Positions 1-10,882 of a DNA stretch of 64,000 bases are shown piece by piece; the first letter of the stretch is position 1; each line of letters opens with the position of its first letter. Made by a program: the position numbers and the translations under genes. Origin of the DNA: Pseudo-nitzschia pungens (taxonomy: Eukaryota > Bacillariophyta > Bacillariophyceae > Bacillariales > Bacillariaceae); NCBI GenBank assembly GCA_037355855.1, contig CM074758.1, positions 1,089,001 to 1,153,000 on the forward strand, in the 5' to 3' direction. Under the pieces are notes generated by a model. The model was not told where the DNA came from, did not search any database, and worked only from the letters and a program-made list of their open reading frames with translations.

Positions 1-1262
1 CCTCATTAACCGTGCCTTTCATCTGAAACCTATCCGGGTACAAGAGGGCAATAAAGGAAACTCAACCTCTTCTGTTCCAACAAAGATAGCCAAGACTTTC
101 GTTCGACTCCGATTTGCGGGAAAGGAGTACGACTCGGCTGTAGTATCTGCAACCGTCGAAAAAATCCTGCAAACACTCGTGATCCATCCTGTCTTTGAAA
201 GCGCTTTTTCGATACCCTTATTATCGACATACGAACTGAATGATAATACACCGATTGTATTTGAGTTGATCGATGCGACGGCTAATGAAGAAGATAGTTT
301 TGGCGTGGGTGCAACCAATTCTGGTGGCGAAAATGCCTCCTCAACGAGTTCCAACACTGAGGTCACCAGCAACAGAAGTGTTATCGGTTCAATGACAATC
401 ACCGTTGGCGACTTAAATACAAATTGCAATGGCATATGGACCGGCATGCGGAAGCTGGGCCAAAGTGGGCATCTCGGTGCCACTTCTGTTCACGATGCAT
501 CTCAAACAGGAGGAGCTGCTTTGGAGTTCCAGGCTAGATTGCACGGCGTATCCATGCAACATGCAAAAAAACCCGAACGCACCTTGATGCAACAATTAAC
601 TCAGAAATCGAAAAGGACGAAGAAGAAGCCGAAGAAACAAACGACGGATTCGTTGGCAATGGAGGCCTCAAGCAAGTTGAAGGCATCGACGTCCTCTCCT
701 CTTTCTAAAGAATCCATTAGTAACGAAGAAATAACAGAAAGCGGTGGTGATCAACAGAAGGCCACTCCGATCAGAAAACACGACGATCCGGATCAAGGTG
801 GTGTCTGCCCGAGGATTGAAGATCGAGCAAGGACTATTTGGGCTCGACATTCCCAGCTGTTACTGCGAGTTGAAAGTTGTTGACAAATCCTCTGCTAACC
901 AAGCAAACAAAAACCAAAATCCCCTTGAGCTTCGAACGGAAGCAAGGCTTTCAAAAGAATTCCGGTTCCGAACATCCACTACATACAATCTCGCGCAACC
1001 AATTTGGAACGAGCATAAGGACTTTGTGTTGCCAAACGCAAGTCTCGGCGACCGTCATGGAAAGGCAGTCGAGGTTATTTGTGACTTATGGAACGAGCAA
1101 ATGCAGAAAGGACAACATCTGCGGTTAGGAACACTCGCCATTCCTTTTCACAAACTATACGATTCCGACGGAAGCGCGGTCGCCTCGACCAAAGAGTTCC
1201 AACTCAAAAGCGGGAAATCTGATAGTGGGATTTTTCTCATGTTGGAATGTTCCCGTGTGTAA
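1..1262 (+). CDS. C2-domain protein, 3' part (5' truncated, one frame break)
   Basis: The reading frame is already open at the first base of the window, so the start lies upstream. The first frame runs to 883 and contains a C2-like strand pattern (KTFVRLRFAGKEYDSAVVSA followed by HPVFESAF), then a Lys/Ser-rich linker. A second C2-like domain is in the next frame from about 780 to the TAA at 1260-1262, with TIRIKVVSARGLK, CYCELKVV, NLAQPIWNE and VEVICDLWNE, the usual C2 strand order ending in a compact C-terminus. The two frames join cleanly if one A is removed from the AAAA run at 775-778; a GT-AG intron (for example 676-757) would also work. C2 domains bind phospholipid, often with calcium, so a membrane-associated role is likely, but the family is not resolved. 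Confidence 0.6.
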
Positions 1263-1523
1263 TAATGCATCAGTGTCGTTTCACAGTTTGAGGCGCAAGA
1301 GCTTGTTGATTGTAGTAAACTAGTCATACAGTTGGACGAGTTGTTACAGCAGTCGCTTTCTAGTCATTCATTTTTGTTGCTTTTCAGTGGTACGAAACAG
1401 ACGAAAGGAGTTTGTTTCAGAACGAAAGGCGAATAGCCACAGTCACTAGAATGCACTGCTGCAACGGTTCTGCTACAACGGCCCTGCTGCGATTTGAATT
1501 GATTTTCGATAATGATATCTATG

Positions 1524-2459
1524 TTACGATCGGTACAATTGCATGTTTGCCCAGGGATCGTAGTCGTCACCGCCATTGCCATCTTCCTCTAGTGCTTTCG
1601 TTTGGACCTCGGGATCCAGACGTCCCAGCAGGGCCACGATCTGCAGCGCCCGATCCCGTGTACCCGAAGCCATGCTCGGTTCGATCGATCGTTCGGCGTA
1701 TTGCTCGAAACAGGCTTCGTAGTTTGACACGTGTGTGGCCATGTCGCGGCTGAGCGTTTCTACTTCCTTGAATCCGCGTTGCTCGAATAACTTATTGGAA
1801 AAGAGGGTCGACTTGGTTCGGACCGTTCCCTCAAAGACGACGTCATTCTCCTCGTCTTGATTTCGTAGTAAACGCTGCAAGTGGTTCAGAATCAGTGTGT
1901 CCACAGGCTACACTCAGAGCCTCGACGAATTCGCTTCCGCCGTCGCAGGATTGGTCCTGGTCTTCTTTTTTCAGTGAGCACCGCAGATTGTCAAGGAGAT
2001 ACACATTGGTGTCCGTTGAGGAGGGTTCCGACTTTTTCAGCCGGGCTATGGCCACTGGCTTTGTGCTGGGGATTTCCAACATGTCTGGTACGGTGTTGGA
2101 CAAAAAGGAGGCGGCGCTGGACACCGTCGATACCATAGCGTCATCTTTGTTTTTGGTTTCTTCTCCGCCGCTAGTGGCCTCGTTCATGGCCCGGAAGAAA
2201 TCGTCTCGCACAATGACCTGATGGCTGGTTGTTGTTGCTGCGGTAAACCGCCACCCACAGATCCTGGTCCCCGCCTGAGTCTTCATCGTCATCTGTTCCA
2301 TACAACGAGGTCCAGAGCTCGTTGTCGAATTCCCGAACAGGCGGCATTGCTCTCGCTTCCCACCAAGAATACCGATCGAAACCGATCTAGCTTGTCAGAG
2401 TCAGAGGACATTAGGTTTGTGGAAGATGAACCTCCCATGTTGTTTCCGCTGTTCGCCAT
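1524..2459 (-). CDS. unrecognised conserved-looking protein, broken into four frames
   Basis: The likely start is ATG at 2459 (MANSGNNMGGSSS). The coherent protein text then continues through four reading frames. The breaks are at a TT at 2347-2348, a CC at 2217-2218 and a CC at 1901-1902 (plus-strand letters). Each is cured by removing one base, giving about 310 residues. Recognisable stretches are EFDNELWTSLYGTDDDEDSG, VIVRDDFFRAMNEAT, ILNHLQRLLRNQDEENDVVF and the acidic end DDYDPWANMQLYRS. I do not recognise the family. An in-frame ATG at 2716 could add an upstream segment, but it is in yet another frame. The gene is convergent with the C2 gene, about 260 bp away. Confidence 0.45.
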
Positions 2460-3044
2460 GGAAAAGGACTGTACCGAAACGAGGGGCTGCAAGCAGCATA
2501 AGCGATAGCCATTGCAAATCCTATCATCATTCTTTCTCCGTCTCCGACTGTAATTTTCGTTTTGCCTAGGTCAACGTTATCGCCAAGTCCACTCTTTTTT
2601 CCCTGGGTCGCTTCTGGAAGATTCTGGGAACAATTCAAGTCGCCTATATGGAATGTAGGTTTCGTTATCTCGAATGCAAAGCGACTGGGAACAAAAGATG
2701 ACAGGAGATGGTTCATAATGCTGATTGCAGCTGAATCTGAAGATGCCCAGTTTGGAATGGGGAGGGACCCTTCAAAGGTTGTGACGTTTTTAGAACCCCC
2801 GTGATTGAACTGTCTTCAGTCCCGCTTGGTACAAATCCACCTCCATCATCTGTCCCCTATTGGCATGTGCGTACCGTACTGCAAGTACATACGGTACTAT
2901 CATTGCTGACAAGGGCCAACCGTCAACACTTTTTAAAAGCGAGAATTGAGAAAGCCAAAAAATAATTCTTACGCCTCTACATTGAGGCACACCCTATAGA
3001 CAAAAAAAAAAAAAAACGAAAATATTTTCGTTTTCGCTGACCAG
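2460..3044. other. spacer with poly-A tract; probable 5' exon and intron of the lipase
   Basis: This stretch separates the minus-strand gene from the lipase. It holds a run of 15 A at 3002-3016 just before the lipase frame. The lipase coding frame has no ATG before an in-frame TAG at 2997, and a good acceptor (ctgaccag) ends at 3044. A short upstream exon with the signal peptide should therefore lie here, but I could not identify it. Confidence 0.35.
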
Positions 3045-4436
3045 ACAACACAAATCTCTGCCCTCGGTGGAATACCATCCGACGACGTCAAGCGATCGGC
3101 CGTGGCAGCACAATTGTCCCTACTGGTCAACGTGCTCTACAAAGAAGCGGTTGGCGATGGCGACAATGTTTCCCGGACCACTACGAACACCGACACAAAA
3201 ATATCAGGATTCTACTACGAATCGGGGGTTGACGCTGTTTATGTGGCCCGAGTAGGTGACGACTATTGCGCGGCAGCCTTCCGGGGAACCACTAGACTGC
3301 AGCCCACCGACTGGTGGACCAATATGATGGTCGAAGCCGTCCCCCTGTTTCCTTGGGAGGACAATTGTGACGTCCATCAAGGCTACTACGAGGCCTACAC
3401 AGAATTCGAATACCGGCGACCCGTCGAGGACTTTTTGCGCACCTGTCGGATCGATTGCCCGACCTGTGAGGTACTTCTGACAGGACACAGTCAGGGTGGA
3501 GGGATTGCGGAAATTGCTGCCATGCACTATCTGTACGACACCGTCGAATACAATGACGATCAAGCAGAAGGGGTGAGCAGGGAAACAAACACGACCAACG
3601 CGACAACGAACAGCAATCCTCCAGCACCGTACGTGATTACCGTTGGCGGCGTACAATCCCTTGGTGCGGGATGTTCAAGTCTCCTCTCTCGAGAACAACG
3701 ATGCCGGTGGTACCACTACATCATGGCGAGGGAGGGATCCATGGGCCGCGAGCTCGTCTACGATGCCGTACCGTTTGTGATGCCGGAGTTTTTGAACCCA
3801 TCCAATGACGACGACAACGAAGAAGGTTCATCTGGGGATAGTACCTATTCCCGGAACGGAGGGATAGCGTACATTGGTCACGAGATCATCGTGTCCGACG
3901 CGGATCCCTCGGCGGCACGTTACGCCGGCTTTGACAGTCACCGGCACGTCGATTTTATGAAGATCGACAAAACAGGATTGGCTCATTTGTACACCCTGTA
4001 CGCTTCCGTTCTCGAGGAACAAGCCGCGCTGTATGAAAAAGCGACAGCAATGGACAATGGTGAAAACGGAAACAGCAGTGTCATTGGCGATGGTAGAAGC
4101 AACTCTGGAACAGCGGGTGGTATCGGAGGGAATCTCACGAGTTGCGATGGAGATAACCCTTCTTGGTTCCTCCCAGCAACTGGGTTCTCCGAGGGGACGC
4201 TGTGCAACCCGGACGAAAGGCTATGCGGTGAGGGGTTAGTCTGTGAACGCGAGGACGATGGACATTGGTACCTGTTAGGGGAGAGTTGGAGATATCTCTG
4301 TCGGAATGGAACAGGAGTAGAACAACAAGATCGCAAGGTCAATAGTGGAGCGTCTTGGTTGGGGACCAGAGATTTGCTCCGACTGTTTCTCATGGCTTGG
4401 TTTCCGATGTTATCATTTTTTTTTTACTACCACTAG
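3045..4436 (+). CDS. class 3 lipase (triacylglycerol lipase-like), 5' exon not found
   Basis: The nucleophile elbow GHSQGGG (codons near 3484-3504) and the preceding strand CEVLLTGHSQGG identify the Lipase_3 alpha/beta-hydrolase family. Upstream, YVARVGDDYCAAAFRGTT followed by DWWTNM matches the conserved FRGT block of that family. A catalytic His candidate lies in DSHRHVDF near 3950. After the catalytic domain comes a Cys-rich module (SCDGDN, LCNPDERLCGEGLVCERE, RYLCRNG). The protein ends in a hydrophobic tail (LFLMAWFPMLSFFFYY), which suggests a GPI signal or a C-terminal anchor. That implies entry to the secretory pathway, so a signal peptide is expected on the missing upstream exon. About 463 residues are visible. 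The entry begins at the probable splice acceptor, not at a start codon. Confidence 0.75.
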   Translation, partial: TTQISALGGIPSDDVKRSAVAAQLSLLVNVLYKEAVGDGDNVSRTTTNTDTKISGFYYESGVDAVYVARVGDDYCAAAFRGTTRLQPTDWWTNMMVEAVPLFPWEDNCDVHQGYYEAYTEFEYRRPVEDFLRTCRIDCPTCEVLLTGHSQGGGIAEIAAMHYLYDTVEYNDDQAEGVSRETNTTNATTNSNPPAPYVITVGGVQSLGAGCSSLLSREQRCRWYHYIMAREGSMGRELVYDAVPFVMPEFLNPSNDDDNEEGSSGDSTYSRNGGIAYIGHEIIVSDADPSAARYAGFDSHRHVDFMKIDKTGLAHLYTLYASVLEEQAALYEKATAMDNGENGNSSVIGDGRSNSGTAGGIGGNLTSCDGDNPSWFLPATGFSEGTLCNPDERLCGEGLVCEREDDGHWYLLGESWRYLCRNGTGVEQQDRKVNSGASWLGTRDLLRLFLMAWFPMLSFFFYYH

Positions 4437-5308
4437 ATTGAAAGATTATGGCCAAAGTGCAGAAAACAGGAGTAAATTTCACATTGCGGCGTACTTTGAG
4501 CATACTCACGGTGGAATAGAATCACGTGCATGGCGATAGGAACGGGTGTGAAATCTGCGAAAACAAGAAACATCAAATAAGTAAGTTATTACGTAGTTGT
4601 GGAAACTATGTAATCATTGAATTTTTAGATTCTTCTGTTCACTAGACCGCTCCAAGTTGAAAGTAGTACGCTTGTCTGAAATGTGATGTTGCAATACTGG
4701 GTACCAACACTCAACACGAAGGATAATACGAAGTAATTACGATACGTAGCAGTATTTTGATTGATGAAAAAGAATAGGAATAATTCGTACTTGTAACCTT
4801 ACTTCGTAAGGCTTACTTCGCAATACGTTCTGTAATTTACTGTTCTGTGTTACTAGTACCTTAAATTACCGTATTATTGTCTTGTTCATTGGAACTAGAA
4901 GAATCGTTATCATACGAGAAGAGGGGACATACCGTACGAGTACGGTATGATCCAAATGATGTCCAGCCGGTATCCATGAGTCGTTGGTGTAAGTGAGTCA
5001 TCGTTTGAAGTTCTTGTTGCGGTATTTTGATTAAAAAAGTGCCTCTGTTTCCTCAACAACACAAACTCTCATCAAACTCAAACGCTGAAAGTACGGGTAG
5101 ATCCGCAACCCACCTGTGTTTGCGTGTTTTTTACCTAAACGCAATACCTTGAAGGACACTTCCAACATCCAACAAACTACGAAAACGAGTAACACGTGAT
5201 CGTTGGTTATCGTCGGCCCGCTAGCAAGCAAAGAAACAGTCTTCGATTCGATAGAAAAAGCACACATTGAACATACTTTTCTAAATTCCGATCCGTCGCA
5301 AGTCTAAA
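4437..5308. other. AT-rich spacer
   Basis: No convincing gene. It contains short palindromic blocks typical of the spacers here, for example gtaaccttacttcgtaagg near 4794 and taccgtacgagtacggta near 4930. The end of the stretch is the promoter and 5' leader of the gene starting at 5309. Confidence 0.5.
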
Positions 5309-6751
5309 ATGCATTCGTTTCTCTTGCGTTCCGTTCACGCCACCAGCAACGTCACTGGTCGAAAATCATCGTTTTTGGCGCGAGGACTGAGACATCGTGC
5401 GCTCCAGGGATATTCCCGTTACCAATTCAATCCATCTTCTGGATCTAGATTCAGAGTAGTCGCAGTCAATGCGGGAACTCAATGCATGCCATTGTCGACA
5501 TCTGAGGGGAACAGCGGAAGCGAAACAGACACGACAACAGCCACAATCTCGTCGAAAGCAACAACTACAACTGCTACTACTACTACTACTACTGCAGCCT
5601 CCTCGAAAGACGCCACAACAGCGAACACCGCAGAGGCAGAAGCCACGACTGCCGCCGAAGAATTGTTAAAGGCCCGCTTCACCAAGGTGGAGACCAAGTA
5701 CAAAAAGAATGGAAACAACGGAGCCTTTCCCTGGCGGTCCTCTCCGTTGCTTCTGGATCGCTTGCTCCCCGGTACAGAGGACTACCATTCGAAAGGCATG
5801 CTACTGGGGGGCAACCTCACCTCGAGCCATCCCAAGTGGGATGGATGGGCTACAATGGTATTCTTCATGGAGGTTCCTTTCTGGGACTCTGTTCTGTTTC
5901 GATCATCCATTGAGCAAGATCTAGCGGAGAACATGGCCTGGTCCTTTGGCGAAGCTGTGCGCGAACTCGTTGCGGCACAACAGTACGATTCAGGTCCTAC
6001 ATCCGAAGCCGACAACTCTGCCACGAAGGAGAATGAAACCAGCACCGACGAGGAGACATTGTCGTCGTCGCGCCTGCGCGAGATGATGGAGCCCACCAAT
6101 CTCGCCAAGCTGTTTGAAGCGGCTCGAGAATTCGGAGCCGATTCCCTCGAGGTCAAACTGGATGTGCAACCAATCCTTTCCAGCGACAACGAGGGTAGTG
6201 ACAATGGCGCTGTAGACTCTTCCAAGAATGCGGGCGGTACCGATGAAGGAGATTACGACTTGCATCCTGATTTGTTTTTGGACGGACCCAAGATTGTTAG
6301 CCTGTTTGTTTTCCCCTTTTTGTCCCGAAACATGATTGCCAACAATCGGAATCCCCAACACGTGCGGAAGTATTCTAAGCTTCTGGATGCCATGACGTCT
6401 TCGCCAAGTACCGAAGGCGAATACGACGAATCTGAATATCAAAAGTCCTCGACGGAATGGTCACGGGAACTAATGGACGACTTTCGGGAGAAGGGCGAAT
6501 GCGAGAATACCATCATTTGCCAGGTCCTTGTTCCGTGCAAAGAAACGTTTTGGGTGAAGGATCGGGCCACTGGCGAAATTTTGCAGGGGGATCTAAAGTC
6601 CCGAATTGTTTATCACCTTGTTCGATTCGAGCAGGTTACAAAGACCCACTTCATACGGAATTCTCGCAAACTCTTCCCCTTCGAACACGAACTGGGCCAC
6701 TGGCAGATTACCGACATAGACGATTTGTGCGATGGAAATCAATTGCTATGA
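5309..6751 (+). CDS. probable mitochondrial protein, possibly Tim44/mL45-like
   Basis: A single open frame of 480 residues from ATG 5309. The first 40 residues are rich in Arg, Ser and hydrophobic residues with no acids (MHSFLLRSVHATSNVTGRKS), as in a mitochondrial presequence. A Thr/Ala/Ser low-complexity linker follows at about residues 60-115. The conserved-looking part starts at FPWRSSPLLLDRLLPGTEDY. The end carries CQVLVPCKETFWVKDRATGE, IVYHLVRFEQVT and GHWQITDIDDL. That last pattern (strand, then W-x-I-x-D-I) resembles the C-terminal beta-sheet of Tim44-like proteins such as Tim44 and ribosomal mL45. The family call is inference from this pattern only; mitochondrial location is somewhat firmer. 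Confidence 0.5.
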   Translation: MHSFLLRSVHATSNVTGRKSSFLARGLRHRALQGYSRYQFNPSSGSRFRVVAVNAGTQCMPLSTSEGNSGSETDTTTATISSKATTTTATTTTTTAASSKDATTANTAEAEATTAAEELLKARFTKVETKYKKNGNNGAFPWRSSPLLLDRLLPGTEDYHSKGMLLGGNLTSSHPKWDGWATMVFFMEVPFWDSVLFRSSIEQDLAENMAWSFGEAVRELVAAQQYDSGPTSEADNSATKENETSTDEETLSSSRLREMMEPTNLAKLFEAAREFGADSLEVKLDVQPILSSDNEGSDNGAVDSSKNAGGTDEGDYDLHPDLFLDGPKIVSLFVFPFLSRNMIANNRNPQHVRKYSKLLDAMTSSPSTEGEYDESEYQKSSTEWSRELMDDFREKGECENTIICQVLVPCKETFWVKDRATGEILQGDLKSRIVYHLVRFEQVTKTHFIRNSRKLFPFEHELGHWQITDIDDLCDGNQLL

Positions 6752-7488
6752 GAGAATAAGAATCGAACCGAAAACCTCAATGGCAACGGCAACGACAATG
6801 GGTTTGTGTGACGGCTTCTCTCCGATATGCCCCGACCAAACTGACCTCAACATGATCCAATTCCAACTGGACGGAGGAAGAAGTTGTTCCTTGGACAGCA
6901 GGCGCATATATCGCGTGCACCTTTGGTTGGGAATGTATTGCAGTTCAGGGCCAATATCTTCCCAAGCATCATCGTGGACATGTTTCAAATTATTTTGATG
7001 AATCCAGAAGGAAATAAACCGAATCGATCTCTTCACTGAATTGCTACAAGGAACGGCACAACAGAATTTCACTCGTTCAACACTTTCCTTCACAATTTTA
7101 CGAACTGGTGGTAGCACTTCAGCCCATTTAGTTCAACTGTTCCAGAAGCAGTTGAAGATGAATTTCGTTTTCGACATCACATGAAACAAATTGTCGGTAG
7201 CACGCATGACAGAATACACTCCTCATCAGTCGGAATGAGATCTCAATGATATGTTGCATGGTTCGAAGAGACACTCTCGAGCTTTTTGAAAGTACGATCG
7301 AAGTCGACAAACAGATTGCTTCGTGCCATGTTAACGAATTTGATGCCGTCCGTGACCCATAACTTGTAAATCCGCTAATTTGATTTTGTTGTTCTCCCAT
7401 CGTTATTTACAAGAGCAAAATAGCTATTAATAGATGATCAAAACTTTCATTATTCCTTCGAAAGTAGATTCTTTGGATTTTGTCGTGT
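6752..7488. other. spacer between convergent genes
   Basis: A 123-codon open frame lies on the minus strand at 6746-7117, but it has unusual composition and no recognisable motif. I see no supported gene here. It should hold the 3' ends of the convergent genes on either side. Confidence 0.4.
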
Positions 7489-8849
7489 TTAGACGTCCAA
7501 GTTGAATCGTTCTTCGTTCTTGGCAATTTCTTCGGAGAAGTTGAGTCCATCTCCATAGACGCGGAAGGTACTGACAATATCCCGAAGTGTGTTCTCGGTC
7601 TTGGGCCATCTCAACGTTGTACTAGCGGCCCACAAAACCTCAACAGCAGGTCCCTCCGAGGTGATGGAAGCAACTCCACGTCGCTGGACCTCAAATCCTG
7701 CACCCGTCAATAGTTCGTACTTGAAGTCACAGAGAACATAGTCCTTACCGTTATACTCGGGATTGCCCGTTTGTGGAATGGCCTTCATGACCTTGAAGTT
7801 TTGGTACATGTTGGCACCCTTCTGAGAAATGGCCTTGATCAAGGCACGCTCAAAGAGACCCTTTTCGGCCTTGCCAATATCGTCGACGTGACCTTCGTCT
7901 TCGTACAAGTAGAATGTTGCAGTGTCACCCTTGGCGTACTCTCCAGCCTGCACGGTTCCGTCCTCCCCGTTCACGTCGTTGGAAGGCAATTGCACGACCC
8001 ATGTCAAAGGGTGACACATTTGGACCAATAGTGGAAATCGGTTCTTTCCCTTTCCGTATACTTCCAAGAGGGGTTTCATTCCATTGGGAACTTTAGTCAC
8101 AGGGGGAAGTCCGTAACTTTCATATAAATAGTTCGCAAAAAATTACAAGAATATGTAAGAATGATTGCTTCCAGGAATGAGACGCTCAGTTATTCTCGCT
8201 TTTCCTGATCACGATGATCATTCAGATACTTTTATTTTGATTATCGGTTGTAGGTATCCGTAAATATCGTTGATCAGTATAGCACACCGTCCACAGCTTC
8301 CGCAGGAAACAGATTGAAATTCCGATGGGGAAACAGCTGAACGATTGCGATAAGTGTCTCCCAAGCATGGAGCTCGCGTAGAAAAGGATACCATCCCGTA
8401 TCATTGAAATTTGCCCAAAATCTAAACGATTGCACCGATATAACTACTATCATATGTGACCGAACAGAATTGAAACTATGCTCGAATCCCATTAAAAATT
8501 GCGATGCGGATTTGAAACATGACCAGGGATGCATTCCAAAATTTGATGTAGGCGAACGCTTCGAAAAGAGCAGGAGTGACATTACTTACGCCTTCAATTT
8601 AGCATTGACCTTGTCAACGGCGGCAGCATTTGCCGGAAGAGGAGCCAACACTCCGGTCGAAGCCAAAGCAGCGGCAGTGTAAGAAGCCAAGGACTTGGAG
8701 AAGAATTCTCGTCGCGAACCTCCTTCCTCCGCGATGGCCGAAATCTGTGTGGAACTGACCGACGAGGCAGTAGGATTCGTAGGAGCAAATCCACTGACAT
8801 TTGATGCCATCAAGGCGACGAGGGACGAGCACAAAACAGAAGTCTTCAT
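7489..8849 (-). CDS. PsbP-domain protein of the thylakoid lumen (two exons)
   Basis: Exon 1 is 8590-8849 and exon 2 is 7489-8116, joined across a 473-bp GT-AG intron (8117-8589; donor GTAAGT, acceptor GAAAG). The join restores one frame of 295 residues reading KA-YGLPPVTKVPNG. Residues 1-20 form an ER-type signal ending in SGFAP, the diatom plastid motif with Phe at +1. A second signal follows: twin arginine SRREFF, a hydrophobic stretch, then PANAAA as a lumenal processing site, so Tat import into the lumen is expected. The mature part has the PsbP pattern: WVVQLPSNDVNGEDGTVQAG, GDTATFYLYEDE, YVLCDFKYELLTGAGFEVQR and a final FRVY. PsbP relatives assist photosystem II or other thylakoid complexes. 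Whether this is a core PsbP or a PsbP-like/PPD member is open. Confidence 0.85.
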
Positions 8850-9797
8850 TGTGTTAGTTTTCGGTGTTCGGGTAGTGTGAGATTGATACTTGTTCTGGAT
8901 GGCAACTGGATCTATTACAGCGCTATGATGTCTTCTTCTAGTAAACCCTGTGTCAGCGAGCAGTTGGGTGTTGTCTTTTGTTGCTGATACCACGATGACA
9001 ACACAACAGCAATCAAGAAGCCAATAAATGGGTCAGTGATCAGTGAGGTAGGAGGTGTGGTACTCGTATCTTCGTGTACAAGATTTAGGTGCATCATGCG
9101 TGATTTTGGGGGTCAACTGACGTCAGGTTCTTTGAGTCTTTCCACGACTTGATAGAAATGGGGATCTTCCGATCCTCTTCATTGAGGTGCGAAGACATCG
9201 AGCACTCGCCTCACGTCACTTCCATCTCTCAGCGCTGTTTTTCACCCAAAAATCCGAAATTGGCTCCTTGTTTCGATCGGAGTAATTGAGGTACTCGTAT
9301 GGGAACCAAAGACTTTTACAATGAATCTAAAAGCTGAACACACTGCTTGTCTACCATTGATTCTTGGTCAATGTTGTGTCGATTGCATAGACGAAATGCA
9401 AGAGACAGAAAACTAGTGACCGACACAATCCCAGCGGGGGTGTTCGTTCCAGATTGAGTAGGTTCGAAAAGCAAAAAATAGTTCTGTGTGTTCGGCTATT
9501 CTTTTGTATTTTCCGTTTTCTAATCCATTTCCAAGCTAGGGGTTGAGGACCGATTGGTCTGAGAAGGATCCATTGGCGAGGACCGCGTCCGGATGATGTT
9601 GAAACTAGCGAGACCTCCCTTCAACTGCAGACCCGATTGATAGCTTCGCTGTAAGAACCTTCGAATGCATACGCAGTAACCTTACACGATAAAACAGTGT
9701 ACAGATCACAGATACAGTATCGGACCAAGTACTCTCACTCTTTAGAATAATCTCTCTCTCCCTCTCTCTCTCTCTCTCAAAAGCCTAAATACACATC
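8850..9797. other. spacer with CT microsatellite
   Basis: No supported gene. The promoter and leader of the PsbP-domain gene must lie at the left side. A pyrimidine microsatellite of mostly CT repeats occupies 9751-9778, immediately before the ATG at 9798. Confidence 0.5.
9751..9778. repeat. (CT)n microsatellite
   Basis: About 28 bases of almost uninterrupted CT repeat, 20 bases upstream of a possible tiny first exon. Such pyrimidine tracts are common in promoters and 5' leaders. Confidence 0.9.
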
Positions 9798-10051
9798 ATG
9801 CCCGGTATGTCCCTTGACAACCTTTTACTATGCACCTCTAAGCTGGTAGATACTGTGCTCTCGGTGTATGTAATACTAGCGCCTGTATGACACCTTTGTT
9901 GCCTTACTCCTTGTCAGCGCTCCGCGTGCTACTGTTGTTATTGCTGTTCCCTTCCACCACAGAGTTGATACTATTGACGGGCAGATATCAACGTATGCAG
10001 CGAGGTGATTACAGTGGAAGTTGCGAGAGCAGCGAGGTGATCACAGTCTGA
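9798..10051 (+). CDS. possible tiny spliced gene with signal-like N-terminus
   Basis: A 7-base first exon (ATGCCCG, 9798-9804) is followed by a strong donor gtatgt and an acceptor ttgtcag ending at 9917, a 113-bp intron. The joined frame is 46 residues, ending at TGA 10049-10051. It starts MPALRVLLLLLLFP, a hydrophobic signal-like stretch, and continues into a polar tail with one Cys. The splice signals and CT-rich leader favour a real transcript. The protein itself is not recognisable, and the exon could instead belong to a longer gene with another acceptor. Confidence 0.25.
9997..10047 (+). repeat. short direct repeat, two copies
   Basis: The 19-mer gcagcgaggtgattacagt at 9997-10015 recurs with one change at 10029-10047. 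It lies inside the possible small coding exon. Confidence 0.8.
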
Positions 10052-10882
10052 GATGCAAAGGCCAGACGCGATTCAACTGCTGGTAGTGGATTTGAGCCAG
10101 TACATTAGAACGAAAGAATTTCATGGACAGCAATAAGTGTCGAAAAATAGTATCTCTGAAACTACTGGTATCTTTTTTCAACAACTCGTGACACAGAAAA
10201 TGTCCTCGACAGAGCTAAGAAGACAAGAAATGGAACAAAGGACTACGAGCAAGACCCCCGAAGAAATGGTCATATCCCTGAAGAAATGCACCCCACTGAA
10301 TTGCTTCCAGACATTCGTTGCTTTCACTGAAGACCGGCGGGGACAGTGTGCTATATTCTGTCCTTGCAGTGAAAGCGCACGATGGATTGATATCGATGGA
10401 TCGATAGATTCTGTCCTTGCGGCAAGAGCAGCTGTTACAGCAACAAAAGGACAGAAGCAAGTGTATGATACTCTTTCTGCTAGGCAAGGAGCTTCTCAAC
10501 ACGAATACCATTCGTACTGACGATGAGAAATTAGTGACTGTGAATTCGACTACTATTGATACGACATTACCATTTCTACCATTGGGTAGCGTTGCTCTAT
10601 TAATGTTTAGGACGTCGTTTCTGTTAGTTTTGGAATCGGTATGAGTTTCTCCAGTGCGGTAGTCATGATATTGTCAGATCGAACTCCGATTTATGACTTT
10701 CGTTAACTTCCGACGATGTGGCGAACTCGTAGGCCTTGATAGACCTCAGCCAAATTCTTCGTTTAGATACCAATGAAGGGAGGATCTGTGTAGAAATCGA
10801 AGAGGGAAGATCGCAAGGGATTAAAGGATCAAAAATTTTGCTGCAATGTAAAACTGGAGAGTGAAGCAGGGAGGCCGTAATC
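10052..10882. other. spacer with a weak open frame
   Basis: An open frame from ATG 10200 to 10520 (106 codons) has no recognisable domain and ordinary spacer composition. I do not call it a gene. The right part holds the 3' end of PWP2. Confidence 0.4.

Noticed and set aside
10137..10520. 127-codon frame
   Set aside because: Its upstream start is GTG; from the first ATG it has no motif or conserved look and lies in spacer-like sequence.
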